DNA of 64,000 bases from Burkholderia sp. OK233 (GTDB lineage Bacteria; Pseudomonadota; Gammaproteobacteria; Burkholderiales; Burkholderiaceae): contig NZ_OCSR01000001.1 of the NCBI RefSeq assembly GCF_900230185.1, positions 4,030,001-4,094,000 of the forward strand, written 5' to 3'. Positions 1-8,858 of this stretch are shown here, piece by piece. Below the pieces are notes generated by a model. It did no database searches. It worked only from the letters and a program-made list of their open reading frames with translations, and was not told the origin of the DNA. The stretch's first letter is position 1; each line of letters starts with the position of its first letter. The position numbers were made by a program, and so were the translations under genes.

Positions 1-257
1 TGCTGATCGCCGCCTACACCGGCCCGATTCTCGCGGCTTTCTCCGAGCTGTTCCCGACCAAGGTGTTATCGACGGGTCTTTCCGTCGCGTACAACTTCGC
101 GGTGACGATTTTCGGCGGCTTCGCACCGTTCTTCATCACGTGGCTGATTGCGTCGACGGGCAGCAATATGGCGCCCGCGATCTACGTGATGATCGCCGCG
201 ACCATCAGCCTCGTCGGCACGTTCTATGTGCGCGATCCGCGCCGTAGCCACGCCTGA
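1..257 (+). CDS. MFS transporter, MHS family, C-terminal fragment
   Basis: This is the 3' end of a gene cut by the window edge; reading frame 3 is open from the first base to the TGA at 255-257. The last roughly 85 residues contain a SELFPTKV-type loop followed by two hydrophobic helices and a short basic tail. That pattern matches the C-terminal region of metabolite:H+ symporters (ProP, KgtP and ShiA relatives), inner-membrane proton symporters for organic acids or betaines. The substrate cannot be told from this fragment. It lies 62 bp upstream of an amidohydrolase on the same strand, so the two may form an import-and-hydrolysis pair. Confidence 0.8.
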   Translation, partial: LIAAYTGPILAAFSELFPTKVLSTGLSVAYNFAVTIFGGFAPFFITWLIASTGSNMAPAIYVMIAATISLVGTFYVRDPRRSHA

Positions 258-319
258 GAGGCAGCGCGTCCGGCGACCAAAAGCTGGACGGATTCCTTCA
301 TCCAGTCAGGAAGATATCA

Positions 320-1567
320 ATGAGCATCACGGTAATCAGCGGCGGCAACGTACTCGATCTGCTCCAGGGCGCGTTGCTCGAGCATCATCACGTCGTAATC
401 GAAAACGGCAATATCGTCGAAGTCACCGATCGTCCTGTCGATCTGCCGAATGCACGCGTGATCGACGCACGCGGCAAGACGGTGATGCCCGGCCTGATCG
501 ATTGTCACGTGCACGTGCTGGCTTCGCGTGCGAACCTCGGTGTGAATGCGACGCAGCCGAATATCCTCACCGCGATTCGCGCGCTGCCGATTCTGAAGGC
601 GATGCTCGGCCGCGGCTTTACGACGGTGCGTGATGCGGGCGGTGCGGATTGGGGTCTGACGCAGGCGCTGGAGAGCGGATTGATTCCGGGACCACGTATT
701 TTCCCGTCGGGCAAGGCGTTATCGCAAACCGGTGGTCACGGCGATTTCCGTCCACGCGGCGACGTGCTCGAACCCTGTTCATGCGCTTTTCGTGCCGGGG
801 CGATCGCGCGAGTGGTCGACGGTGTCGATGCGGTGCGGCTTGCCGTGCGTGAAGAGATTCAGAAGGGCGCCACGCAGATCAAGATCATGGCATCCGGCGG
901 CGTCGCTTCGCCGACCGATCCGATCAGCAACACGCAATACTCCGAGGACGAAATCCGCGCGATCGTCGCGGAAGCGGAAGCAGCCAATACATACGTGATG
1001 GCGCATGCCTACACTGGCCGCGCGATTTCGCGTGCGATTCGCTGTGGCGTGCGCACGATCGAGCACGGCAATCTGGTCGACGAAGCCGCCGCAAAACTGA
1101 TGCGCGAGCACGGCGCATTCGTCGTGCCCACGCTGGTCACCTACGATGCGTTGGCCAAACACGGCGCCGATTATGGCTTGCCCGCCGATTCGATTGCGAA
1201 GGTCGAGACCGTGCGGCAAGCGGGGCGTGACTCACTGCAGATCTATGCGAATGCCGGTGTGCCGATGGGATTCGGTTCGGACCTGCTCGGCGAAATGCAT
1301 ACGTTCCAGAGCGACGAATTGCGCATTCGCGCCGAGGTGCTCGGCAATCTGGAAGCATTGCGTTCAGCCACCGCGATTGCGGCCGATATCGTCGACCGGA
1401 GCGGCAAACTCGGCGTCATCAAAGCAGGGGCGATCGCCGACGTGCTGGTGGTCGACGGCAATCCGCTCAAGGATATCGGTGTGTTGACCGGGCAGGGCGA
1501 GCGCCTCGAGTATGTTTTGCAGCATGGCGAGGTGGTGAGCGAGCGGGGCACGGTCGTGTCGCGCTAA
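320..1567 (+). CDS. Metal-dependent amidohydrolase family protein
   Basis: A 415-aa cytoplasmic hydrolase of the amidohydrolase superfamily (imidazolonepropionase/prolidase-like branch). An N-terminal beta-sandwich leads into the metal-binding HVH pair (H63, H65). K188 in the IKIMASGG segment is the candidate carboxylated lysine, H229 and H249 are further ligands, and D321 in GSD is the catalytic aspartate. All expected metal and catalytic positions are present, so the enzyme should be active. Family members cleave amide or cyclic amide bonds, including dipeptides, but the substrate is unknown here. The ATG at 320 follows an AGGAAG ribosome site. The upstream MHS transporter fragment may supply the substrate. 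The gene converges on the DMT transporter at 1613. Confidence 0.88.
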   Translation: MSITVISGGNVLDLLQGALLEHHHVVIENGNIVEVTDRPVDLPNARVIDARGKTVMPGLIDCHVHVLASRANLGVNATQPNILTAIRALPILKAMLGRGFTTVRDAGGADWGLTQALESGLIPGPRIFPSGKALSQTGGHGDFRPRGDVLEPCSCAFRAGAIARVVDGVDAVRLAVREEIQKGATQIKIMASGGVASPTDPISNTQYSEDEIRAIVAEAEAANTYVMAHAYTGRAISRAIRCGVRTIEHGNLVDEAAAKLMREHGAFVVPTLVTYDALAKHGADYGLPADSIAKVETVRQAGRDSLQIYANAGVPMGFGSDLLGEMHTFQSDELRIRAEVLGNLEALRSATAIAADIVDRSGKLGVIKAGAIADVLVVDGNPLKDIGVLTGQGERLEYVLQHGEVVSERGTVVSR

Positions 1568-1612
1568 TCGGCAGATGCGTGTGCAGCGATCGGCGTGAGC
1601 CCCGGAAATTCT

Positions 1613-2524
1613 CTAAGCCCCCGCCGTACTCACTCGCAACGCGCTCCATCGCACCGTCGCGAAAACCGATGCCGCAACGATCAACGCACCGCCGATCCAT
1701 GCCGCCGTTGAAATCCGTTCACCTAACCAGATGCAGGCAAACAGTGCACCGAAGGCGGGTTCGCTGCCCATCAGCAACGACACGCGCGTCGGGCTGCTGC
1801 GTTTGATCGCGAAGTTCTGTGCGAAGAACGCGAACAACGTACACGCGATCACCAGATAGCCGATGTAGCCCCAGAACATGGCATGCCCGGCAAGCGACGG
1901 CACCGGCTGCCACTGTTGCGGCGCAAACAGTGCCGCCACCCCTGCGCTGCCGATTGCCACCACACCCGACTGAACCGCCGTCACCGACAAAGGCGGCAAC
2001 GCGGAGTCACGCATCACGCGTTTAGTCACACACACGTTCAGCGCGCGCAGCAGCGCGGCGAGCAGAATCAGCGCGTCGCCGGGATTGAAACTCAGCGCGC
2101 CATCCCCCGCCAGCAGCCAGGCGCCGAATAGCGAAAGCGCGACCGCCGCCCATTCGACGCGAGTCGGCTTGCGCTTGAGTAGCCACCATTCGACGAGCGG
2201 CGTCATCACCACGCACAGGCTGATCAGAAACGCCGCATTGGCCGCGCGCGTTAGCAGAATGCCGAACGTTTCACAGAGAAAGATACCGAGGAGCAACGCC
2301 CCTGCGATCAGCACGCCGCGCAGCGTGCGGGCATCGGCGGCGCGCAAATGACGCAAGGTGGGCGACAGGATCAAGAAGGTGATGCCGAAGCGGATCGCCA
2401 GCAACCCTAGAACCGGATAGAACACCAGGGCGCTTTTGACGACGCCGTAACTGGTGCCCCACACCACGGCGACCGCGAGCAGCATCAGATCGGAGAGCAG
2501 AAGCAGGCGTTCTTGTTTCGACAT
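1613..2524 (-). CDS. EamA/DMT family transporter
   Basis: A 303-aa inner-membrane protein with about ten hydrophobic helices arranged as two EamA repeats, the layout of drug/metabolite transporters that export amino acids or metabolites. The open frame extends to 2719, but the added 65 residues are basic and non-membrane. The ATG at 2524 follows a GAGG-type ribosome site and starts the natural MSKQERLLLLSD sequence just before helix 1. It is divergent from the LysR gene at 2649 across about 124 bp, a typical regulator-target arrangement, so that LysR protein may control it. The substrate is unknown. Confidence 0.85.
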   Translation of the reverse strand: MSKQERLLLLSDLMLLAVAVVWGTSYGVVKSALVFYPVLGLLAIRFGITFLILSPTLRHLRAADARTLRGVLIAGALLLGIFLCETFGILLTRAANAAFLISLCVVMTPLVEWWLLKRKPTRVEWAAVALSLFGAWLLAGDGALSFNPGDALILLAALLRALNVCVTKRVMRDSALPPLSVTAVQSGVVAIGSAGVAALFAPQQWQPVPSLAGHAMFWGYIGYLVIACTLFAFFAQNFAIKRSSPTRVSLLMGSEPAFGALFACIWLGERISTAAWIGGALIVAASVFATVRWSALRVSTAGA

Positions 2525-2648
2525 GGCGGACCTCGGGCAGATGAGCGCGTATTGTCGAACTTTGCTTGCAAGGCGATAATCGGGTTGCTGTGCATAGCAT
2601 TTATGTTTCAAATGCATTAATCGACTCAAACCCCACGAGCGCCCGACG

Positions 2649-3569
2649 ATGAACCCAACCGACCTTTTTGCGTTGCTGCCGGACATGGCGGTTTTCGCGC
2701 GCGTCGTCGATGCCGGCAATTTTTCGGTCGCCGCACGTCAGCTCGGCAGTACGCCGTCCACGGTCAGCCGTCAGATCAAACGGCTCGAGGACGCATTGGC
2801 GACACGCCTGCTCGAACGGTCCACGCGTACGGTGCGGGTCACGGAATCCGGTGCCCAGGTGGCGCGTTTCTGCCGCGACATGGTGAGCGCGGCATCGGGC
2901 GCGGTAGATGCGGCCGGGCAACTGGCGGCGCGGCCGCAAGGCAAAGTGCGCGTGAGCGCGCCCACCGCGTTCGCGAAGACTGTGATTCATCCGCTGATTC
3001 CCGGCTTTCTGCGCGCCTACGATGAAGTCGACCTGCAACTGCTGTTCACCGATCACGACGTCGACCCGCTCGCCGACGATGTCGATCTGGTGATCCGTCT
3101 GACCGAGCATCCGCCGCAAGGGCTCGCGGGACGCAGGCTGGGGGCCGTGCGCTGGCTGCTGGGTGCATCGCCGGCTTATTTGCGAGAGCACGGCACGCCG
3201 GCGCAACCGCGCGATCTCCTCAAGCACGATTGCATCTATCTCGGCGAAACCGCCGACGACAACCGCTGGCGCTTTCGCCGTGGCACGGAGACGCAAACTG
3301 TCGACGTGAAAGGGCGTTACATCGCGAATCATGCGGGCGCGCGGCTCGAAGCCGCGCAACAGGATTTCGGCATTGCGAACCTGCCTGAGTTTGCCGCCAC
3401 CGATGCATTGCTCAGGGGTGAACTCGTGCAGGTGCTGCCGGATTGGAATCTCGAAGCGCGCGCTTACGTGGGGTCGGTGTGGCTGCTGTATCCACCGAAC
3501 CGCTTCTTGCCGCCGAAGGTGAGGGCGCTGATCGACTATCTTGTCGAGCATATTCACGAAGCGGCTTAA
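2649..3569 (+). CDS. LysR family transcriptional regulator
   Basis: A 306-aa regulator. The N-terminal winged helix-turn-helix (about residues 8-66) has the classic LysR pattern: FARVVDAGNFS, then STVSRQIKRLE, then RLLERSTRTVRVTESG. A periplasmic-binding-protein-like effector domain fills the rest. The subgroup resembles CrgA-type LysR proteins, which often control neighbouring oxidoreductases or exporters. It is divergent from the DMT transporter, and the shared 124-bp gap is where its operator would lie. The effector is unknown. Confidence 0.9.
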   Translation: MNPTDLFALLPDMAVFARVVDAGNFSVAARQLGSTPSTVSRQIKRLEDALATRLLERSTRTVRVTESGAQVARFCRDMVSAASGAVDAAGQLAARPQGKVRVSAPTAFAKTVIHPLIPGFLRAYDEVDLQLLFTDHDVDPLADDVDLVIRLTEHPPQGLAGRRLGAVRWLLGASPAYLREHGTPAQPRDLLKHDCIYLGETADDNRWRFRRGTETQTVDVKGRYIANHAGARLEAAQQDFGIANLPEFAATDALLRGELVQVLPDWNLEARAYVGSVWLLYPPNRFLPPKVRALIDYLVEHIHEAA

Positions 3570-3716
3570 GCAGCGGTCCAACGCGTCGTGCAAATCGCAC
3601 CCATGCAGCGGCCGACCAGCGGAGATTGGATTGAGCGAGAGACGAACGTAGAATCGCTCGCGTCACCATGATTGATAGCGATCGCGACGACTGACGCGAT
3701 CAGGAGGAGAACGACC

Positions 3717-4826
3717 ATGACCTTGCGTGAAACCGGGCCGATTGCGGCGACTGTCTATCGCGGCGAAGCGATCGAGAACACGCATATCGCCCATGTCGCC
3801 GTGGTTCAGGCCGACGGCCGCCTGCTGTATTCATTCGGCGATCCTTCGCGTATCACGCTGGCACGCTCCGCGGCAAAGCCTGCACAGGCCTTGGCGGTAG
3901 TCGAGACGGGCGCGCTCGAGCGTTTCGGGTTCGACGAAACGGATCTTGCACTCATGTGCGCCTCGCACAGCAGTGAGCCGCGCCACATCGAACGCACGAG
4001 GCAGATGCTGGCCAAGGCGCAGGTCAGCGAAGCCGATCTGCGTTGCGGCGGCCATCCCCCGTTGTCCGACGCTGTGTACGTCGACTGGTTGAAGCGCGAT
4101 TTCAAACCGGACGCGGTGTGCAGCAACTGTTCGGGCAAGCACGCCGGCATGCTTGCCGGGGCGCGTTCGATCGGCGCGGCAATACGGGGTTATGAACTGC
4201 CGGAGCATCCGCTACAGGTACGCGTGAAGCATACCGTCGCCGAGGTATGCGACTTGCCGGACGACGCGGTGCAATGGTCGATCGACGGTTGCAATCTGCC
4301 GACGCCGGCGTTCGCTCTCGACCGACTCGCCCGACTGTTCGCGAAGCTTGCCGCTGCGGAGGATGAGATTTCGGCTTCCTCTGCGACTTCTTCGTCCATT
4401 CCTTCTTCCATTTCGCCACGCATCGTTGCGCTCGCGCGCATCTATCGTGCGATGGCCGCGCATCCGGAGTGGGTAGCAGGCGAGGGGCGTTTCTGTACCG
4501 CCTTGATGCGGGCATTCGATGGCGCGTTGATTGGCAAGGTCGGTGCCGACGGCAGCTATGCAATCGGCGTGCGGGCTTCGCGGCAAACTGAGCAGCTCGG
4601 CGCCGACGGTGCACTCGGCATTGCGGTGAAGGTGGAGGACGGCAACATTGGTGTGCTGTATGCAACCGTTGCTGAACTGCTCGCGCGGCTTGATATCGGC
4701 AGCCCTGAACAACGTGCGCAACTGGGCGCGTTTCATGCGCCGCCGATGATCAACACCATGGGCATCGAAATCGGCCATCTGGCCTTTTCGCTTGCGCTTG
4801 AAGCGCATTCACACCGCGAGGCGTGA
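3717..4826 (+). CDS. L-asparaginase II family (rhizobial, zinc-type)
   Basis: A 369-aa cytoplasmic amidohydrolase of the Asparaginase_II family (Pfam PF06089), which hydrolyses L-asparagine to aspartate and ammonia and is unrelated to the E. coli AnsA/AnsB fold. Conserved features of the Rhizobium etli ReAV-like class are visible: S51 and K54 in SAAKPAQA, the CSNCSGKH segment with C135 and K141, and D190/C192 in DGCNLPTPA. These correspond to the Ser-Lys pairs and metal site of that class. The ATG at 3717 has a strong AGGAGGA site. An upstream in-frame start at 3672 adds 15 basic residues with no ribosome site and was rejected. An alanine- and serine-rich insert near residues 212-235 looks like a lineage-specific loop. 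Confidence 0.88.
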   Translation: MTLRETGPIAATVYRGEAIENTHIAHVAVVQADGRLLYSFGDPSRITLARSAAKPAQALAVVETGALERFGFDETDLALMCASHSSEPRHIERTRQMLAKAQVSEADLRCGGHPPLSDAVYVDWLKRDFKPDAVCSNCSGKHAGMLAGARSIGAAIRGYELPEHPLQVRVKHTVAEVCDLPDDAVQWSIDGCNLPTPAFALDRLARLFAKLAAAEDEISASSATSSSIPSSISPRIVALARIYRAMAAHPEWVAGEGRFCTALMRAFDGALIGKVGADGSYAIGVRASRQTEQLGADGALGIAVKVEDGNIGVLYATVAELLARLDIGSPEQRAQLGAFHAPPMINTMGIEIGHLAFSLALEAHSHREA

Positions 4827-4850
4827 AGATATGCGGGGCGCTGTGGCCGG

Positions 4851-5630
4851 TTATGCGTCGTCTTTCTTGAAGCGATCTTGTATGGCCACCAGTTGATCGT
4901 CGGTGGTGGCCACGATCCACAGACGGGCGCGTTCGGCCATCAGGCGATTGTGATCTTTTAGCACGCCCATCGACACGGCCGTTTTCCACGCGACGGGGGC
5001 GGCGCGACTGGTTCTTCCTGACGGCGTGCCGACCAGCAATGCGTAGGGGCCGAGGGGCAGCGAGACGAACGGCATGGCGGGCTTGACGCGCACGCGCCAG
5101 TCGATGAAGGGTGAATCGCTGAAGAGAAGCGGCGTGGGCAGACCGTGCAGCACGGTGAAGTCATAGAGCGCTAGTTGTTCGCGCATGGGTGTGTAGACCC
5201 GGCGAATATCGTCGACGAGCGCTGCACGGATTTCGTCGTCGAACATCGCTTCCTGCGTGTAGTGGTCGACTGCTTGCAGCGCGTCGTGCTGATAGGCGCT
5301 GAAGATTGCCAGGTCGAGGCAATCGTGAACGGCGCGTTGGACTTCCGCGGCGGAGCCGGCTTCTTCGGGTTTGCCGAGTTGAGCGGCGCGGAGGAAGCGC
5401 GCGAGGGCGGCGTCCTGGGTTGCGGGGCCGGTGGCCAGTGGGTCGTCGGTGGCGTCTTTGTCGAGCGGGACGTAGAGGTATTTTTCTGCTGCGAAGCGGG
5501 ACTTTTTGCCGTCATCGAAGGCGATTTCGCCGGTGGCGCAGTTGATGTAGCGAGTGCCGATGTGGCCGTGTTCCCACACGAAGTTTTTCAGGAAGGGACG
5601 CAGGGGGTGGAGTGGGTCTGGTTGTAGCAT
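4851..5630 (-). CDS. Conserved protein, possibly DUF4238-like
   Basis: A 259-aa soluble protein that I cannot assign with certainty. It begins with a short segment containing LRPFLKNFVWE, has a helical middle with several charged helices, and near residues 170-200 carries SDSPFIDWRV followed by FVSLPLGPYALLVG. That recalls the SDNP and PLSP strand pairs of DUF4238 proteins, some of which occur in defence loci. The frame is open to 5876, but everything upstream of the ATG at 5630 lies in the interspersed repeat and has repeat-derived composition. No clear ribosome site precedes 5630. It converges on the asparaginase gene with a 24-bp gap. Confidence 0.6.
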   Translation of the reverse strand: MLQPDPLHPLRPFLKNFVWEHGHIGTRYINCATGEIAFDDGKKSRFAAEKYLYVPLDKDATDDPLATGPATQDAALARFLRAAQLGKPEEAGSAAEVQRAVHDCLDLAIFSAYQHDALQAVDHYTQEAMFDDEIRAALVDDIRRVYTPMREQLALYDFTVLHGLPTPLLFSDSPFIDWRVRVKPAMPFVSLPLGPYALLVGTPSGRTSRAAPVAWKTAVSMGVLKDHNRLMAERARLWIVATTDDQLVAIQDRFKKDDA

Positions 5631-5781
5631 TTTTTTGTTGCACTCCGTGCGGGTTGGGGTTTGGGTATGGTCACATAGAAATTGGGGTTTATGGTTTTTT
5701 TCCCTGCGGGGCGGTTTGGTTGTTTGCCTACGGCGGTGGGGTTTGCTTGATTTTGATTGCCTGCGCGGCGCTTTTTTTCGT

Positions 5782-5999
5782 GTTCTTATGGCGTTGGGCT
5801 TTCCTTGAATTGTTAGTGGTCTATTAGCGTTGCCCCTGTGCGGGGCGGCACACCTACTTTTCTTTGCATGCCGCAAAGAAAAGTAGGCAAAAGAAAGCGG
5901 CTCAAACCGCTCATGCTAAGTGGGTACCGTGGTTTGCAACGGGTAGTGGTGCATCTGGAATCCGTGTTCTCGCGCATTCGGCGTTAGTGACAAAGGATT
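5782..5999 (+). repeat. Left arm of long inverted repeat (interspersed element)
   Basis: The outer 65 bp (5782-5846) are identical to 15636-15700 and end in a small GCCCC/GGGGC stem-loop. A hairpin follows at 5853-5887, with a perfect 15-bp stem (CCTACTTTTCTTTGC) and a 5-nt loop. Sequence with the same order of blocks occurs in reverse complement at 6345-6571, including TAGTGGTGCATCTGGAAT. Identity between arms is high but not perfect, roughly 80-90 percent by eye. Confidence 0.9.
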
Positions 6000-6164
6000 C
6001 ATCAACTCCCACTCCGCACTGCGTGCGTCGCGGACGGGTCTGCATGGGAAACCAGGGGCTTCGGTTCCGCGCCGTGGGGCCCGTCGGCTTCGCCTCGGCG
6101 ACAGGCCTCCGCACTCACCCGGAAACCCCACTTCAAATGATATGTCGGTGTGCTGCAATCACCG

Positions 6165-6206
6165 TCCCGATCCCGATCCCGATCCCGATCCCGATCCCGA
6201 TCCCGA
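6165..6206. repeat. Hexanucleotide tandem repeat (TCCCGA)7
   Basis: Seven perfect head-to-tail copies of TCCCGA, followed by a degenerate TCGCGG and GC-rich triplet-like sequence. It lies in the centre of the inverted-repeat cassette. The unit is a multiple of three, so copy-number change would not shift a frame. No gene is supported across it. Confidence 0.95.
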
Positions 6207-6344
6207 TCGCGGCTGCGGCTGCAGTTGCCGTTCCAATCACAATCGCGGTGGTGGCGGTGCAATGACGAGCCACGGTCCGGTGGCGAGGTGCGAGCGTTAA
6301 AACGTAGCGGGTGGTTTTATGAACTGCTCTTCGGCGCGCGCAGC

Positions 6345-6571
6345 GGCGCCGGAAGTATGACGCCCTTGTCACAAGCGCATGCTGGTGCACGAACCCAGAT
6401 TCCAGATGCACCACTACCCGCAGCAGACCACGGACCCCGCTTAGCAGTAGCGGTTTGAGCCGCTTTCTTTTGCCTACTTTTCTTTGCGGCATGCAAAGAA
6501 AAGTAGGTGCCGCCCCGCACAGGGGCAACACTAATAGACCACTAACAATGCAAGGAAAGGCCAAAGCCCCA
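6345..6571 (-). repeat. Right arm of long inverted repeat (interspersed element)
   Basis: Reverse-complement copy of the 5782-5999 arm. It holds the same 15-bp-stem hairpin at 6473-6507 and the outer block GCCCCGCACAGGGGCAAC continuing into CTAATAGACCACTAAC, with a few substitutions relative to the left arm. It ends just before the cheV-like gene that reads toward it on the minus strand. Confidence 0.88.
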
Positions 6572-6618
6572 TGCACACGGCCAAACAAGCGCCGCCGCAG
6601 GCAAAAACCCAAACACCT

Positions 6619-7599
6619 TCAAACAACCCCCTCCGCCGCAGGCACCCCCCCAAGCGCATTACGAATAGCATTAGCCAGCTCAGCGGCTGCAAACTTAGCC
6701 ACATACCCATTCGCCCCAGCATTCTTCACATGCGCCTCATTGGCCGCACCAGTCAAAGAAGAATGAATAATCACCGGAATATCCCGAGTCCGCGCATCAG
6801 CCTTAATCTGACGGGTCAACATGAACCCGTCCATCTCCGGCATCTCGAGATCGGTCAACACCAGCGCAATACTGTCCTTCACCCGCGTGCCGTTAGCCTG
6901 CGCTTCACGCGCGACCTGCTGCAATGTATTCCACGCCTCCTCGCCGGTCTTGGTCATCACGTAGTCCGCACCGATCGCGCTCAACGCCTGCTCGATCAGC
7001 TTGCGTGCGAACCCAGAATCGTCAGCGGCGAGAATCTTCGCGCCAGGGCGGATGCCAAGCGCTTCACCCACAGAGGTCGGATCGACGCTCGGATGCTGTG
7101 ACGGAAACACGTCGCGCAACACCTGCTCCACGTCGATCACCTGGGCGAGCCGCGAATCGCCCGTGTTGCCGTCGATACGCGCAATGCTCGTCACCAGATT
7201 GCCACCAGCCGCGCCTTCAGCAGAGAGCACCTGATTCCATTCAAGCCGCACGATGTCGTCCACTTCTTCGACCGCAAAAGCTTGCGTCGAACGCGCGAAT
7301 TCCGTTACCAGCAAAATATTCAAGCCGCGCGTCGGCTCGCAGCCCATCAGGCGCGGCAAGTCGATCACGGGAATAATCTGGCCGCGAATGTCCACCGCGC
7401 CCATCACGAACGGCGAAGAACCCGCAATCGGCGTCACCGGCGGCATCGTCGAGATTTCACGCACCTTGAAGACGTTGATGCCGTAAAGCTCATGCGCGTC
7501 GCTGCCGGGAACCGAACCCAGCCGATACAACAACAACTCGAATTTATTGGAACTCGTCAGATTGCTGCGTTCGTCGTTCACGCGGTGATCTACTGCCAT
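6619..7599 (-). CDS. cheV: CheV-type chemotaxis protein (CheW + receiver)
   Basis: A 326-aa cytoplasmic coupling protein. Residues about 15-165 form a CheW-like domain (LLYRLG, YGINVFKVREI, VMGAVDIRGQIIPVIDL). Residues about 190-315 form a response-regulator receiver domain, with acidic residues in AADDSGF, the phospho-acceptor aspartate in VLTDLEMPEMDG, and the conserved lysine region near GYVAKFAA. CheV links chemoreceptors to CheA and tunes signalling by phosphorylation. The ATG at 7599 follows GGAGAG; the longer frame to 7638 adds 13 residues without a ribosome site. It stands alone, without other chemotaxis genes nearby. Confidence 0.9.
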   Translation of the reverse strand: MAVDHRVNDERSNLTSSNKFELLLYRLGSVPGSDAHELYGINVFKVREISTMPPVTPIAGSSPFVMGAVDIRGQIIPVIDLPRLMGCEPTRGLNILLVTEFARSTQAFAVEEVDDIVRLEWNQVLSAEGAAGGNLVTSIARIDGNTGDSRLAQVIDVEQVLRDVFPSQHPSVDPTSVGEALGIRPGAKILAADDSGFARKLIEQALSAIGADYVMTKTGEEAWNTLQQVAREAQANGTRVKDSIALVLTDLEMPEMDGFMLTRQIKADARTRDIPVIIHSSLTGAANEAHVKNAGANGYVAKFAAAELANAIRNALGGVPAAEGVV

Positions 7600-8002
7600 C
7601 GAATCTCTCCAGGGATTGCGGTGCGAGTGGTGCGCCATGCATACCGTTCGTTCGGCCCTGGCGCGTGCCCTACCTTTCTGTTATCGGCGCAGCAACAGGA
7701 AAGTTCAGTGAATTCAGGCGGTTTGATGATGCTTTCTGGTTAACACCCATCCGCTATTCGGGGCAGGAAGAGGCCGGCGGGCATACAGCAAAAGCAGGTA
7801 ATTCATATGAAGGTTACCTAACGTTACAGAAGCGACAGCATGGTTTCACATGCTGGGTAATACGCCTCCTAGAATGCACAGCGATAAGAGCGCGGCGTCG
7901 TTAGCCGGTCGCAAGCGATTTGCAAGGTATCAGTGCAGTCGCATGCAATCGCCAAGGCGCACTCGCATCGCCGTCGTTTCGCTTCCACTCCAAGGAGAAC
8001 GT
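7600..8002. other. Intergenic region, no gene seen
   Basis: About 400 bp between the divergent cheV-like gene and the DUF4142 gene. Short open frames here have no family resemblance. It should contain both promoters, but no convincing -35/-10 pair or operator stood out. Confidence 0.5.
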
Positions 8003-8551
8003 ATGATCCGCTTGCCTCTCGCCGCCATCACCAGTGCCTGCATGGCCAGCCTTATGGTTGTCGCTACCGCAGCCAGTGCCCAGACCGCGGCCGCGCCGGA
8101 TGCAGCTCGCATTCATGCCGCCGACCAGGCCTTCATCACCGACGCGACCAAGGCTGTCGCCACGCAACGCGATGCCGCACGCATCGCCACTTCGCGCTCC
8201 ACCGACCGGGACGTGAAGGCATTCGCAGAACGCGTGTCGAACGACAACGCGAAAATCTCGGACGCGCTGCGCGCCGCAAGCCCGCGCGGCGTCGACGTGC
8301 CGAAGAACGATCCGGACCCGGCAGTGCTCGCGAGCATCAATAACCTGCGCGGCGCCGACTTCGACAAGACCTACATCGAGCAGGTCGCGCTCGCCGGCGA
8401 ACAGAAAGCGCTGTCGGCTTTCCAGGCGGAAATCGCTTCGGGCCGCGACGAACAATTGAAGGACGCGGCGAAAAAGGCGCTGCCGACGATCCAGGAGCAC
8501 TACGCGATGGCTCAGGAACTCGCCAAGCGTAAGCATCTGACCGCGCAGTAA
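8003..8551 (+). CDS. DUF4142 family periplasmic protein
   Basis: A 182-aa exported protein. Residues 1-26 form a signal peptide (basic MIRL start, hydrophobic core, cleavage after ASA). The mature part is a helical, ferritin-like DUF4142 domain with FITDATKAVATQRDAARIA and a late EHYAMAQELAK helix. Members are small periplasmic helical proteins of unknown function, often stress-linked. The ATG at 8003 is fixed by AAGGAGA six bases upstream; upstream in-frame starts were rejected because they precede the signal peptide. A perfect hairpin follows the gene. Confidence 0.88.
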   Translation: MIRLPLAAITSACMASLMVVATAASAQTAAAPDAARIHAADQAFITDATKAVATQRDAARIATSRSTDRDVKAFAERVSNDNAKISDALRAASPRGVDVPKNDPDPAVLASINNLRGADFDKTYIEQVALAGEQKALSAFQAEIASGRDEQLKDAAKKALPTIQEHYAMAQELAKRKHLTAQ

Positions 8552-8858
8552 GCCGCACGCCAGCTACAGTCTGGCGCAGTCTGAGCATCAAACGCGCGTC
8601 ACGTTGCGGCGTGACGCGCGCATCCAGGCGGCATAAAAACGCCTTAAAAAAGGCACCTGCAAAGAGCGCCTCCGAAACCAGCAGCAACCCTCTCGCTCGC
8701 GGACAATCAAGGCCGCTTGCACACAGCAGGCCGAATGCGTTCTTTTCGGCGATAATCGGCTTCGTTCTTTCAGGCTTGGCCTGCGCGGCCTCCGGCGCGA
8801 CTCAGGCAGTTTGAAAGCGGTTTCCCGATTCCACACGCATTCAATCAAAGCTCGCCTC
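8552..8858. other. Intergenic region with hairpin
   Basis: About 300 bp between DUF4142 and the TPR glycosyltransferase gene. It contains the perfect stem-loop at 8593-8620 and otherwise nothing that I can call a gene. Confidence 0.5.
8593..8620 (+). terminator. Perfect 11-bp stem-loop, possible terminator
   Basis: CGCGCGTCACG and its exact complement CGTGACGCGCG are separated by a 6-nt loop, 41 bp after the DUF4142 stop. No U-run follows directly, so this may act as an mRNA 3' stabiliser or a Rho-assisted stop rather than a classical intrinsic terminator. Confidence 0.5.

Larger units (their letters stand above)
5631..6618. other. Gene-free repeat cassette between two genes
   Basis: Nearly 1 kb without a credible gene. 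It is built from two inverted ~200-bp arms (about 5782-5999 and 6345-6571), each carrying an outer 65-bp repeat and a 15-bp-stem hairpin. The arms enclose about 350 bp containing a hexamer tandem repeat. Open frames on both strands (for example 5864-6265 plus and 6317-6520 minus) encode the same HAAKKSRQKKAAQTA-type peptide because of the inverted repeat; these are repeat translations, not evidence of genes. Confidence 0.8.

Noticed and set aside
6165..6206. CRISPR-like appearance of regularly repeated sequence
   Set aside because: Units are 6 bp, directly adjacent with no spacers; a simple tandem repeat.
5864..6265. 133-codon plus-strand open frame in the repeat cassette, with a similar one on the minus strand at 6317-6520
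   Set aside because: Both encode the same peptide start because they lie in the two inverted arms; the frame runs through a hexamer repeat and has no family features.
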